Part shown: one piece after another, positions 23,259 through 32,283 of the stretch
Layout of the letters: every line of letters begins with the position of its first letter
How positions within the stretch are numbered: position 1 is the first letter of the stretch
Source of the DNA: Bacillus massiliglaciei
GTDB taxonomy: Bacteria; Bacillota; Bacilli; Bacillales; DSM-1321
Direction of reading: 5' to 3'
Assembly (NCBI RefSeq): GCF_900098925.1
Contig: NZ_LT622342.1
Location: 1-64,000, forward strand
DNA length: 64,000 nt
Made by a program: the position numbers and the translations under genes
The notes under the pieces: generated by a model
Seen by the model: only the letters and a program-made list of their open reading frames with translations
Database searches by the model: none
Told to the model about the DNA's origin: nothing

Positions 23259-26213
23259 TTGGCATCCATAGAACGTACAGCTTACCCAAGATTTAAAAAA
23301 CGTCCTACTTCAAAAGAACTTCGTGATATTTACTCCCCTACACCTGAAGAAAATCAATTTGCGCATAAAGTTGCTAGGGGGCCTGTTTCAGTTCTTAGTC
23401 TACTAATTATGTTAAAGTCTTTCCAACGTCTTGGTTACTTCCCACGACCGAAAGATAATCCTGTAGAGATCATGATTCATATTCGGACTTGTTTGAATCT
23501 CTCTGCTAGTGTTGAACCGAATTACAATAGTAAATCAATTTATCGACATCAAAAAGCAATAAGAGATTACCTCAGTGTACGTCCTTATGGAAAAGAAGCA
23601 TTACATATTGCCACTACTTCAATTTATAAGGCTACACAGGTAATGGACAATCCGGCTGATCTTATCAACGTATCCATTGAAATATTAATAAAAGAAAGGT
23701 GTGAGTTACCTGCTTTTAGTACATTAGATCGATTGGCTCGTCGTATAAGAACATTAGTGAATCACCAGCTATTTAATTCAGTATTTTCAAAACTAACTCC
23801 TGAAGTTAAGCAAAAATTAGACCAATTACTAGTTACTACAGATGATAATCGGACTTCTGAATATAACTATTTAAAGGAAATTCCAAAAAGCGCAACACTT
23901 TCTCATATGAAGGAAATACAAAATAGATTACACTGGTTAACTGACTTTATAGAAGAAATTGATAGCTTACTAAAGACTATTCCAAATTCAAAAATTAAGC
24001 ACTTCGCTTTAGAAGCAAAAGCGCTTGATGTATCAGAATTAAAAGACTTTAATTTGCCTAAAAGATATACGCTGTTACTTTGTATGATTTATCGCTCAAA
24101 AATTTCAGTTATTGATAGTTTGGTAGAGATGTTTCTGAAAAGAATTAGAGCTATACATAACAAAGGCAAAGAGGAGTTAGAACTTCTTCGAGAAAAACAT
24201 AGGTCAAAAACTGAAAATCTCATATCTGTTTTGGCGGAAGTCATAGATACCACAAGTATAAATGAGAACGATACCCTTGCTGGTCAGAAAATAAAGGAGT
24301 TATTAGAAAAAAGAGGTGGCATCACAGCATTAAAAGAAGATTGCGAATCAATTTCATCATATAATGGCAATAACTACCTTTCTCTTTTATGGAAGTTCTA
24401 TAAAAGCCACAGGAAAACTCTTTTTAGATTGATTAGTATGATTGAAATTGATTCAACCACTCAGGATCAATCACTTTTAGAAGCCTTACAATTTTTACGT
24501 GACAATGAGAACAGAAAAATTGAATATCTACAAATAGATTTTGATCTTTCATTTACTAGTGAACAGTGGAAAAAAACGATTTATGTACCTAAAGAAAATA
24601 ATTTAATTTATCGAAAACACCTTGAAATCTGTATTTTCTCCTATCTTGCCGGCGAGTTAAAGACAGGAGACCTTTGTGTAAAAGGATCAGAGAATTTTGC
24701 CGATTACCGTGAACAGCTCCTTCCCTGGGAAGAGTGTAAACCTATGGTAGCCGAATACTGTAAGGAGCTCGGCTTTTCTTCAAATTCAAGGGATTTTGTT
24801 AAACAATTAAAGCTCTGGCTAGAAGATACCGCACAAAAAGTAGATGAAGGCTATCCTAATAACGGTCAAATAATTATTAATGAAAATGGAGAACCAACGC
24901 TGAGAAAAATAATAAGAAAAGAACAACCTCAAACAAGCAAGGCGTTAGAGGCAGTTATTTCTCAACGGTTACCTGAACGAAATGTCTTAGATATTCTTTG
25001 TAATGTAGAACATTGGACAAAATGGACACGGCATTTTGGACCGTTATCTGGTTCAGATCCTAAGATTGAAAATACAATGGAACGTTATATCATAACCTCT
25101 TTCGGCTACGGGTGTAATTTGGGGCCAACGCAGACTTCTAAGCACATGAAAAAGGCAGTAACCCCACATATGATTTCATTTGTAAATCGGCGACATATTA
25201 ATGCATCTAAAATAGACGCGGCAATTCGTGATATTTTAAATCAATACAATCAATTTAGTTTGCCTAAACTATGGGGTGATGGAAGAACGGCTGCTGCAGA
25301 TGGAACAAAATTTGATCTCTACGAAGAAAACTTAATCTCTGAATACCACATTAGATATGGAGGTTATGGGGGGATTGCGTATCATCATGTTTCAGATACT
25401 TATATTGCACTCTTTAGTCACTTCATTCCATGTGGGGTATGGGAAGCAGTTTACATTATTGATGGATTGCTAAAAAATAAATCAGACATTCAGCCCGATA
25501 CGTTACATGCGGATACGCAGGGTCAATCGACGCCTGTTTTTGCACTTGCACATTTATTGGGGATTAATTTAATGCCCCGTATTCGAAATTGGAAGGATTT
25601 AAAATTTTACAGGGCTGATAAGGACACAAAATATCACCACATTGACCAGTTGTTTAGTGATACAGTTGATTGGGATCTAATTGAAACACACTGGCAAGAC
25701 CTGCTCCAAGTTGTTCTTTCTATAAAAGCTGGTAAAATATTACCCTCTACACTACTTAGAAAACTAAGTAACTATAGTAGGAAAAACCGATTATATCAAG
25801 CTTTTAGGGAATTAGGAAGGATTGTGAGAACTGTATTTTTGCTTAAATATATTTCTGATATAAAACTAAGAGAGCAAATTGGTGCTAGTACAAACAAAGT
25901 CGAAGCATATAACGGCTTTTCCAAATGGCTATTTTTTGGTGGCGATGGAATCATTTCAGAAAATGATCCAGAAGAGCAAGAAAAGCGAATTAAATATAAT
26001 GATTTAGTTGCCAACGCAGTAATATTCCAAAATGTATGTGACATAACACTTATTTTATGGGAACTTTCTAAAGAAGGCTATGTATTTTCAAAAGAAGATA
26101 TTGTAATGCTTAGCCCATATCTGACTAGGCATATAAAACGTTTCGGAGACTATATGATAGATTTAGAAAATGTTCCACAACCGATCGAAGAAGGTATTCC
26201 AATAAATATATAA
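23259..26213 (+). CDS. tnpA: Tn3-family transposase
   Basis: The start is placed at TTG 23259 (MASIERTAYPRFKK), behind GGAG, because family members begin this way; a GTG six codons upstream is less likely. The 984 residues fit the family (about 950-1,010). The DDE triad is visible as D in TAAADGTKFDLY, D in LHADTQGQSTPVF and E in STNKVEAYNGFSKW. The N-terminal DUF4158-type domain contains the PTPEE motif. It ends 42 bp before the right terminal repeat, as expected. Confidence 0.96.
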   Translation: MASIERTAYPRFKKRPTSKELRDIYSPTPEENQFAHKVARGPVSVLSLLIMLKSFQRLGYFPRPKDNPVEIMIHIRTCLNLSASVEPNYNSKSIYRHQKAIRDYLSVRPYGKEALHIATTSIYKATQVMDNPADLINVSIEILIKERCELPAFSTLDRLARRIRTLVNHQLFNSVFSKLTPEVKQKLDQLLVTTDDNRTSEYNYLKEIPKSATLSHMKEIQNRLHWLTDFIEEIDSLLKTIPNSKIKHFALEAKALDVSELKDFNLPKRYTLLLCMIYRSKISVIDSLVEMFLKRIRAIHNKGKEELELLREKHRSKTENLISVLAEVIDTTSINENDTLAGQKIKELLEKRGGITALKEDCESISSYNGNNYLSLLWKFYKSHRKTLFRLISMIEIDSTTQDQSLLEALQFLRDNENRKIEYLQIDFDLSFTSEQWKKTIYVPKENNLIYRKHLEICIFSYLAGELKTGDLCVKGSENFADYREQLLPWEECKPMVAEYCKELGFSSNSRDFVKQLKLWLEDTAQKVDEGYPNNGQIIINENGEPTLRKIIRKEQPQTSKALEAVISQRLPERNVLDILCNVEHWTKWTRHFGPLSGSDPKIENTMERYIITSFGYGCNLGPTQTSKHMKKAVTPHMISFVNRRHINASKIDAAIRDILNQYNQFSLPKLWGDGRTAAADGTKFDLYEENLISEYHIRYGGYGGIAYHHVSDTYIALFSHFIPCGVWEAVYIIDGLLKNKSDIQPDTLHADTQGQSTPVFALAHLLGINLMPRIRNWKDLKFYRADKDTKYHHIDQLFSDTVDWDLIETHWQDLLQVVLSIKAGKILPSTLLRKLSNYSRKNRLYQAFRELGRIVRTVFLLKYISDIKLREQIGASTNKVEAYNGFSKWLFFGGDGIISENDPEEQEKRIKYNDLVANAVIFQNVCDITLILWELSKEGYVFSKEDIVMLSPYLTRHIKRFGDYMIDLENVPQPIEEGIPINI

Positions 26214-26255
26214 AAACAGCACAGAATAAAAAAGGGTTTTAAATGGTAAATAATA

Positions 26256-26297
26256 CCATGATATGACCCTTTTTTACATGTATCTCGGTCGTACCCC
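26256..26297 (-). repeat. Right terminal inverted repeat of the Tn3-family element
   Basis: It reads CCATGATATGACCC… to …CTCGGTCGTACCCC and is the inverse of 11335-11376 except for three bases. The duplication ATAGA (26298-26302) follows. Confidence 0.95.
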
Positions 26298-26423
26298 ATA
26301 GAGGTATAGAAAAAGCTAGGCTTTAGACACGGCTTCTTTTATTCCATCGGGGATCGATCCTGGCCAAGCCCACGGACAAGAAAGGATTCGGTACTACAAA
26401 TAAAAAAACCTGTCACGACATGA

Positions 26424-26460
26424 TTTATTCGACTCTTATAGGTTGTTCCTATCGAATAAA
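26424..26460. repeat. Inverted repeat upstream of a decayed gene
   Basis: TTTATTCGA (26424-26432) and TCGAATAAA (26452-26460) with an inner ATAGG/CCTAT stem. Just before it, 26340-26400 resembles the end part of the B repeats (GGATCCTGG…ACGGACAAGAAA). Confidence 0.45.
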
Positions 26461-26462
26461 AC

Positions 26463-26800
26463 ATGGAAAACAAGGTGGTATTAATTGAGTTATTTAATAA
26501 ATTCAATACTTATTTAAAAGAGGAAATAGGAGCCAAACCATTGCTAGATATGGAAATGTACGAACCGTACAAATGGAATCGCACGAATCGGACAAATCCA
26601 TTAGTACAAACCGTACAAATGAAAATCAGCAAATCGCACAAATGAAATCGTACGAATCGCTCAATTCTTTAACAGAGAATACAACAAAGATTACTTCAGA
26701 GGTTTTTGAAACTGTCAAGCCGGAGCAGCACGCTTTCGGAATATTCGGAGAGAAAGGACCAGGATATGAATCTCTTCCAAACTTGGCCGGCATCGGTTAG
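26463..26800 (+). pseudogene. Decayed, frameshifted small gene beside the repeats
   Basis: Two overlapping frames (MENKVVLIELFNKFNTY…, and MESHESDKSISTNRTNE…) look like one coding region broken by a shift near 26570. A short tandem pattern (…CGTACAAAT…CGGACAAAT…) lies in it. The part KEEIGAKPLLDME resembles EEQIRPNPLIDLE encoded in the downstream A repeats, which suggests the repeats arose from this gene. Function unknown. Confidence 0.35.
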
Positions 26801-27219
26801 ATGAATATGGAGAATCAGACGAGTACCAAAAAATTTTTGAAGAACAAATTCGGCCTAATCCATTGATAGACCTTGAAAGTACCGAATCGGTATTATCCAA
26901 AATACCAAAACGGTATTATCCAAAATACCGAATAGGACTTTCTTTAAATAAGAATAACTTCAGAGATTTTTGAAGCTTTCCGGCCGGAGCAGCCATGCTC
27001 CGGAATATTCGGAGCGAAAGGACCAGGATCCGAATCTCTTCCAAACTTGGCCGGCATCGGTTAGATGAATATGGAGAATCAGACGAGTACCAAAAAATTT
27101 TTGAAGAATAAATTCGGCCTAATCCATTGATAGACCTCGAAAGTACCGATTCGGTATTATCCAAAATACCAAAACGGTATTATCCAAAATACCGAATAGG
27201 ACTTTCTTTAAATAAGAAT
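26693..27219. repeat. Repeat family A, two tandem copies of about 263 bp
   Basis: Copies begin ACTTCAGAG at 26693 and 26956 (period 263) and are nearly identical. Each ends in a double hairpin block, where GGTATT…AATACC occurs twice (CGGTATTATCCAAAATACC). A third start at 27220 leads into family B. Confidence 0.85.
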
Positions 27220-27965
27220 ACTTCAGAGATTTTTGAAGCTTTCCGGCCGGAGCAGCCATGCTTCCGGAATTTACGGAGGAAAAGGTCTAGGATCCGAACC
27301 CCTTCTAATCTTGGCCGGCACCGGCTATCGTTACACCTGCAGGGGGGTTCTATTTCAGAACGGGGGGGTTCTGAAATAGGAGATACTAATATACTTAATA
27401 CTTCTCAACGGGGAGTCAATACATCTGCAGGGATCCTGGATAAGGCCCGCGGACAAGAAAAAATTCGGAACTACATATGAAAAGGTCTTGGAGCTCTCCA
27501 ACGGGAGCAGCCATGCTTCCGGAATTTATGGAGGAAAAGGTCTAGGATCCGAACCCCTTCTAATCTTGGCCGGCACCGGCCATCGTTACACCTGCAGGGG
27601 GGGGTTCTATTTCAGAACGGGGGGTTCTGAAATAGGAGACACTAATATACCTAATACTTCTCAACGGGGAGTCAATACATCTGCAGGGATCCTGGATAAG
27701 ACCCGCGGACAAGAAAAAATTCGGAACTACATATGAAAAGGTCTTGGAGCTCTCCAACGGGAGCAGCCATGCTTCTGAAATTTATGGAGGAAAAGGTCTA
27801 GGATCCGAACCCCTTCTAATCTTGGCCGGCACCGGCCATCGTTACACCTGCAGGGGGGTTCTATTTCAGAACGGGGGGTTCTGAAATAGGAGACACTAAT
27901 ATACTTAATACTTCTCAACGGGGAGTCAATACATCTGCAGGGATCCAAAATAAGGCCCACAGGGT
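27220..27965. repeat. Repeat family B, three tandem copies of about 255 bp
   Basis: GGAGCAGCCATGCTTC begins at 27249, 27504 and 27760 (periods 255 and 256). Each copy holds a perfect hairpin CTATTTCAGAAC/GTTCTGAAATAG (for example 27350-27361 and 27368-27379) around a run of G, plus CTTGGCCGGCACCGG and TCTGCAGGGATCC blocks. The third copy is cut short near 27965. The repeats are GC-richer than their surroundings and shared partly with family A. No gene is supported inside. Confidence 0.85.
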
Positions 27966-28006
27966 AGATTAAGATCAATTTATCTTTTTGTTTATAGAGA
28001 ACTCCT

Positions 28007-28936
28007 TTACTTACTTTGATTGTTTAAATACTCCTTATAACGATGAAGGGAGAATGGACCAGCAAGCCGAAAAAAAGATACTACAGAATTAGTGGCAAGA
28101 CCTTTTGATAAATGTTCTAGAATGCAACTATTTCTTAAGTGCTTAGCAGAAATTTTTCTAAGACCAGCAAGTTTCACCTCATCTTTTATCATTTCTTGAA
28201 TTCCACGGATAGTTAAGGCTTTCGGCATCCCGAATGTATTGTCGTAGTAGTACCTGCAGGTCAAGTTAAAGAATGCTACAAAAAGAGGATCTTTAGAACC
28301 AAAGCGCGGCCTACACTTTTCTTCAATTGAGTTACGATAATCCCTAATATATTGAATATGTTCATCTTTAAGCTGAATTTTAATTATAGAATCTGGTGTC
28401 CTAATGTCTATCGTTTTTTGAGCTAAATTAATCTTATCCATAGTGATGGATGATATATCTTTAGGAGTTAAGCCGTAATATCTTGCAAATAAGACGATGC
28501 TAAGATTGCGCTCGATCAGGTAATCCCTCGCTGTTGATTCATTAGGCTTTTTCATAGAAATTATTAGTTTTTCAAATTCCTCGTCAGAAATGAAATCCTC
28601 TTTACTTAGTGGTCTTAGAGGGTGTGCCTTTGATATTTCTAAGAGTGTATCCATATATATATCCATGTGTTGTAAAAAACGATTTAATACAGCAAAAAGC
28701 CGCCTAATAGTAGCTTCTGATATGTCCCTATTGTATAGATATTTGAGGTAGTTCTTTAAATCATCTTCAGTAAGTAAAAACAGCGTATCAAAATTGTTTG
28801 ACCCTTTATAATCGTTCATCCACATTATAAATTTGGACAAATCAGAAGAATATTGTTTTAAGGTTGCGGGGCTGCGTCCCTTTTTAGATAAATAAGAAAG
28901 ATAATTATCAACATAGGCGGGAATCGAATATGTCAT
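28007..28936 (-). CDS. Tyrosine recombinase / integrase
   Basis: The 309 residues carry an N-terminal SAM-like core-binding domain (about 5-105) and a catalytic domain. Visible active-site elements are the arginine in LFARYYGLTPKDI, the H-x-x-R of AKHLRNSCIL and the C-terminal tyrosine in HRYKEYL. The middle lysine region is less clear. The gene follows directly after the repeat array and has a 16-bp inverted repeat upstream. Dimer resolution, or recombination within the repeats, is possible. Confidence 0.85.
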   Translation of the reverse strand: MTYSIPAYVDNYLSYLSKKGRSPATLKQYSSDLSKFIMWMNDYKGSNNFDTLFLLTEDDLKNYLKYLYNRDISEATIRRLFAVLNRFLQHMDIYMDTLLEISKAHPLRPLSKEDFISDEEFEKLIISMKKPNESTARDYLIERNLSIVLFARYYGLTPKDISSITMDKINLAQKTIDIRTPDSIIKIQLKDEHIQYIRDYRNSIEEKCRPRFGSKDPLFVAFFNLTCRYYYDNTFGMPKALTIRGIQEMIKDEVKLAGLRKISAKHLRNSCILEHLSKGLATNSVVSFFRLAGPFSLHRYKEYLNNQSK

Positions 28937-28955
28937 TTAGGCCTCCGTAATACAC

Positions 28956-29075
28956 ATAATTTTACGCATCCTGCGCTATATATAATATATCATATACTCC
29001 TCAATCAATAAATTTAAATATTAATATAATATGTTCGTGAACAAAGTAAGTAATGTTATGGATGCGTAAAATTAT
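28956..29075. repeat. 16-bp inverted repeats flanking the integrase promoter
   Basis: ATAATTTTACGCATCC (28956-28971) and GGATGCGTAAAATTAT (29060-29075) are perfect inverses, 88 bp apart. The DNA between is very AT-rich. They are candidates for recombinase binding arms or an operator pair. Confidence 0.7.
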
Positions 29076-29101
29076 ATGGAATGCTAAAAAGAATCCATGA
29101 C

Positions 29102-29710
29102 TTAGTCATTGGGAAAGATTCTTTTGCAGTACTTTACAATATCAGCAACCGCATTGGGTAAATTTCCTTTTTTATATTCTCTAATAAAATGAATAAAATG
29201 CATTTCAATTAACCTTTCTAACGTTATAGAAATACAAAACGCTTCGTATAGATCACTTAATACTAATTCTCCCTTTAAAGCTTCTTTTTTTGTAAGAGTA
29301 ATGATAATTTTAGTCATTCCCTCCGGAACTTTACTTCGATTTATGATTGCCCCTTGATAATCAATTACTTTTACCTCGTTATCTTCCATGGCATTTATAA
29401 AATTACATAACTCAATGAGATTATTATACTTATAAGCGCGTCCTAAAAAATCTCGATATAAAATCCAAATAAATGTCCCTAAGTCAAAATCTAAATCGTA
29501 CTCTTCGCAAATGAAATCAACCAGCGCCGCAGCTCTCAAATAAAGATAAGTTGGAATTCTAATAATAAATTCACATTCACAAGACTTGGGCTTCTCCGGA
29601 ATAATTCTGTCTAATATCCGGAGGAAAAAAGAGTCATTCTCTACTGGAGGTTCTATATTTAACTCCTTACCAATTAAATCATGAGAACTGAATTTTACTC
29701 TGTTCGTCAT
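29102..29710 (-). CDS. Hypothetical plasmid protein (202 aa)
   Basis: It starts MTNRVKFSSHDLIGKEL and overlaps the end of the 155-residue gene by 4 bp, so the two are coupled. It is soluble and helical, with several hydrophobic helices (FIWILYRDFLGRAY; LIEMHFIHFIREY). No family recognised. The two genes may form a plasmid maintenance or regulatory pair, but that is a guess. Confidence 0.55.
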   Translation of the reverse strand: MTNRVKFSSHDLIGKELNIEPPVENDSFFLRILDRIIPEKPKSCECEFIIRIPTYLYLRAAALVDFICEEYDLDFDLGTFIWILYRDFLGRAYKYNNLIELCNFINAMEDNEVKVIDYQGAIINRSKVPEGMTKIIITLTKKEALKGELVLSDLYEAFCISITLERLIEMHFIHFIREYKKGNLPNAVADIVKYCKRIFPND

Positions 29711-30174
29711 ATACGTCTTGCCTCCATTTCAAGAATAAATGAAAAAATCCGATGAGCAGCCTTAGCATAAGAATAATCCCACTTTACTGTATAATCAAAA
29801 AGCAAATTATAATATTTTTCATCGAGCTTGGCCCTGCCTTTCTTAGAATCACTTTTAGGATAGGGCACTTCGGGGAAATCAATTTCTTTCATCAATAAGG
29901 CCTTTTTTAGCAAATGTGTACACACAAATGTAGGCGATATTTCTTCTCGATTTCTCAGTGCGCTATCTTTCATTTTCTTAGTGACTCTTTTCAATAGCTG
30001 CCTTTGTTCAGCTGTAAGATTTATTTTAATATCATGTTTTTTATCTGATCTCGTTTGTCTAGGTTTAGCAAGCGTTTTGTCTTTAACAATTGGTTTCCGA
30101 ACATTTGGAGAAATTATTGATTCAGTTTTTATATCAACTTTTTTATTATTAAATAAAATCCTAGGTGATTCCAT
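29707..30174 (-). CDS. Basic hypothetical protein with RHH-like segment (155 aa)
   Basis: It has a basic, disordered head (residues 1-48), then DIKINLTAEQRQLLKRVTK, which resembles the strand-helix start of ribbon-helix-helix proteins. A helical C-terminus follows. GGAGAG lies upstream of the ATG. It may bind DNA; this is inferred from composition only. Confidence 0.5.
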   Translation of the reverse strand: MESPRILFNNKKVDIKTESIISPNVRKPIVKDKTLAKPRQTRSDKKHDIKINLTAEQRQLLKRVTKKMKDSALRNREEISPTFVCTHLLKKALLMKEIDFPEVPYPKSDSKKGRAKLDEKYYNLLFDYTVKWDYSYAKAAHRIFSFILEMEARRI

Positions 30175-30346
30175 CCTCTTCTCTCCTCTCTTTTTCCCTC
30201 CCCCCCTACTTTAAGCCAGGGACAAAAGGTTAAAAGGTAATTTGGATAATTTATATGAGGGAGGAAGAGAGAATATGAGGTATGAAGTTCAAAATTTTAG
30301 GAAATAATAAAAATACGAATATATATGTTTAAGGAAGGTTAAAAGT

Positions 30347-30439
30347 ATGACCAAAAGTGAGAAAAGAGAAATTCAAAAGCTCCTAAAAAAAGTAGTGAAG
30401 AATAGTAAAATAAAAGTGAAATCAATTAGTCATAGTTAA
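30347..30439 (+). CDS. Very small basic protein (30 aa)
   Basis: The frame MTKSEKREIQKLLKKVVKN… has AAGGAAGG at a good distance and is followed by the terminator at 30482-30510. It is lysine-rich and probably one amphipathic helix. No family known. Confidence 0.4.
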   Translation: MTKSEKREIQKLLKKVVKNSKIKVKSISHS

Positions 30440-30481
30440 AAATAACAATTACATATCAGTCGGCTACAGCTGGATAATAAT

Positions 30482-30510
30482 AAAACCGGCCTTAATTCAG
30501 GGCCGGTTTT
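30482..30510. terminator. Bidirectional terminator
   Basis: AAAACCGGCC (30482-30491) and GGCCGGTTTT (30501-30510), a perfect stem between convergent genes. Confidence 0.85.
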
Positions 30511-30550
30511 CACATTCTCATTTTTGATTTAGCAATCGCTTGCGAATATA

Positions 30551-30736
30551 TCAGTTCGTTGTATTCTTTTCAAACAGTTCGATATATCGCCCATCTATGC
30601 TCTCGCCGTAAGCTTTTACAACTGTGTCATTAGCTTCTTTTAATTTATTAGTAAGATAAGGCAGTTCTTCCCACTCTCCAACTGTATATATGGGTTTTTC
30701 ATCAGCTTCAATTTCAAATAGGTATAATTTCTTCAT
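30551..30736 (-). CDS. Small hypothetical protein (61 aa)
   Basis: It starts MKKLYLFEIEADEKPIYTVG behind AAGGAGTTGAAA, 17 bp after the ArdC-like gene and in its direction. The protein is acidic and looks like a small beta-alpha domain. No family recognised. Confidence 0.55.
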   Translation of the reverse strand: MKKLYLFEIEADEKPIYTVGEWEELPYLTNKLKEANDTVVKAYGESIDGRYIELFEKNTTN

Positions 30737-30753
30737 ATTTTCAACTCCTTAAT

Positions 30754-32265
30754 TTAAAGGGATAAATCCAATTCCGGTTCAGATTTAGCACTACGAGGGT
30801 GAACATCGCGATTATCCGAAATACCATCACCATCAGTATCACGATTAATCGGATTTGTTCCAGTTCTCTTTTCCTGCAAATCCGTTAATCCATCTCCATC
30901 ACGATCTCTCATTGATAAATCTTTTTCAATTTGCTTACTTTCACTTAATCCAATATCTTTAGAAGTCATTCGTTTAAATGCAGCTAAAGTTGATTCCTGA
31001 TCTAGAGTAGGTCTTGTTAAAGCTTTAATATTTGTAAAACTGGCCACTCCAATGAAATATACATTTTTCTCTTTATTATCCGTTGGATCCAAAAGGGATC
31101 TTTTATAGATATGTACTTTGCCTTTTTCGTTATCAATTTTCTCGGCATTATTTAATGGGACATGGCCTTTCAGCAATTCAAATTGTTTTTGCGCTGCTTC
31201 CTTATTTTTATATGTGTTCCCTAACTGGTTAATACTTGCCTGATTATTAAGCGAACTTTCTTTATAAGGACCTTTCACAATTGTAAAACTTTCCCCATAT
31301 TGAATTAGTGATAACGGCTTTTCTCCTTCTTCTACTGATGTAGTATTAGTTTCTAATACAGATGGAACATTAAAAGTTATATTTTTTTCAAGAATAACAT
31401 TTTCAATTTTACCAATTATTTTGGCACTTTCTTTTTGAATATCACTTTGAAAAGAAAGAAGTAATTCTTCGTCTTTACCAGCAGCCCATCCCTTAATATA
31501 TGCAAAGCTATAATCACTTGTATCCATTCCGAAGCTTTTTGTAGTTAGGTAAGCTACACTCTCAGCTTGAAGTTCTTTAGAATCCTTATCATAATCTTTA
31601 TATTTTCCAGTTTCATTATGGAAAATAGAATGAGCATATTCATGAATCAGTGTTTTAAACTGATTTGTAAGATCCCGATGCGGATTGGCATTAACTACAA
31701 TTTTATGCTCTAATCGTGAATAATATCCATTACTCTCAAGAGGATATTTTTCATTTAATTCGATTGGTAGTTCTTTTCTTAATTCATCAACCAAATACAT
31801 ATAAGTTTTTTCAGCAAATTCACTTTTTTGTACATTTTCTGGAACTAATGGATTAAGAGGTAGTGGAACACCATTAGTATCATTCACATCAAAAACATTA
31901 ACTAATTTGAACCCTTTAATTACAGTTTTTTCAACTTCTTCTTTTGTTTGCTTATCAATCTCCTTTTCTTTTACTTTTATTGGCGCAAAAATCCGAATTG
32001 CTTTAGCTCCTTTATTTACTTGGCGTCCAAATGTATTCCAAGTTTTCATTCCAGCAACAAGTTCAGCATCAGGCTTTTGCGTAAAAATAAGCATATTATT
32101 TCGAACAGATCTTTTAGGAAATTTACTAACAAAATTTAAGAATTTTTTATAATTCTCTGGGCTTGAAGCAGCATTCTTTACACCATTTAATAATTTTTGA
32201 TGATTTTCATTTAGCTCAGCTTGTCTTTCTTCATATGTTTTTCTTTTATAATTGCTTTTAACCAA
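30754..32265 (-). CDS. ArdC-like protein with metallopeptidase motif and calcium-repeat tail
   Basis: The start is taken as TTG 32265, because GGAG lies eight bases upstream; the in-frame ATG at 32283 has no site. The N-terminus is an ArdC/DUF1738 single-strand-DNA-binding domain (FVSKFPKRSVRNNMLIFTQKP, then WNTFGRQVNKGAKAIRIF). A zinc-protease site HEYAH (about 208-212) follows, with a downstream acidic helix (ELQAESVAYL). ArdC proteins protect incoming plasmid DNA from restriction. The far C-terminus carries two DxDxDG repeats (RDRDGDGLTDLQEK; RDTDGDGISDNRD) of the thrombospondin-3/calcium type, unusual in this family. It sits next to the relaxase. Confidence 0.85.
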   Translation of the reverse strand: MVKSNYKRKTYEERQAELNENHQKLLNGVKNAASSPENYKKFLNFVSKFPKRSVRNNMLIFTQKPDAELVAGMKTWNTFGRQVNKGAKAIRIFAPIKVKEKEIDKQTKEEVEKTVIKGFKLVNVFDVNDTNGVPLPLNPLVPENVQKSEFAEKTYMYLVDELRKELPIELNEKYPLESNGYYSRLEHKIVVNANPHRDLTNQFKTLIHEYAHSIFHNETGKYKDYDKDSKELQAESVAYLTTKSFGMDTSDYSFAYIKGWAAGKDEELLLSFQSDIQKESAKIIGKIENVILEKNITFNVPSVLETNTTSVEEGEKPLSLIQYGESFTIVKGPYKESSLNNQASINQLGNTYKNKEAAQKQFELLKGHVPLNNAEKIDNEKGKVHIYKRSLLDPTDNKEKNVYFIGVASFTNIKALTRPTLDQESTLAAFKRMTSKDIGLSESKQIEKDLSMRDRDGDGLTDLQEKRTGTNPINRDTDGDGISDNRDVHPRSAKSEPELDLSL

Positions 32266-32283
32266 AATATTCACTCCATTCAT

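Larger units (their letters stand above)
11335..26297 (+). mobile_element. Tn3-family transposon carrying a formaldehyde-dissimilation gene set
   Basis: The 14,963-bp unit is bounded by 42-bp inverted repeats that differ at three positions and begin GGGGTACGACCGAG. It is flanked by perfect 5-bp duplications ATAGA (11330-11334 and 26298-26302), as Tn3-family transposition makes. tnpR and tnpA lie at the right end, with tnpA ending 42 bp before the repeat. Cargo in order: a Gfo/Idh-type oxidoreductase, hxlB, hxlA (leftward); hxlR (rightward); an inserted IS3-type element; a zinc-ribbon gene, zwf, gnd, a hypothetical gene, an alcohol dehydrogenase remnant and pgi (all rightward). The perfect target duplication indicates one intact insertion event into the plasmid. 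Confidence 0.95.

Noticed and set aside
26693-27965. CRISPR array
   Set aside because: The repeated units are about 255-263 bp with little variable spacer between them, and no cas genes are near. This is not the short-repeat, unique-spacer pattern.
27127-27978. Frames inside the direct repeats on both strands
   Set aside because: They recur only because the DNA is repeated, have no ribosome sites and change frame between copies.
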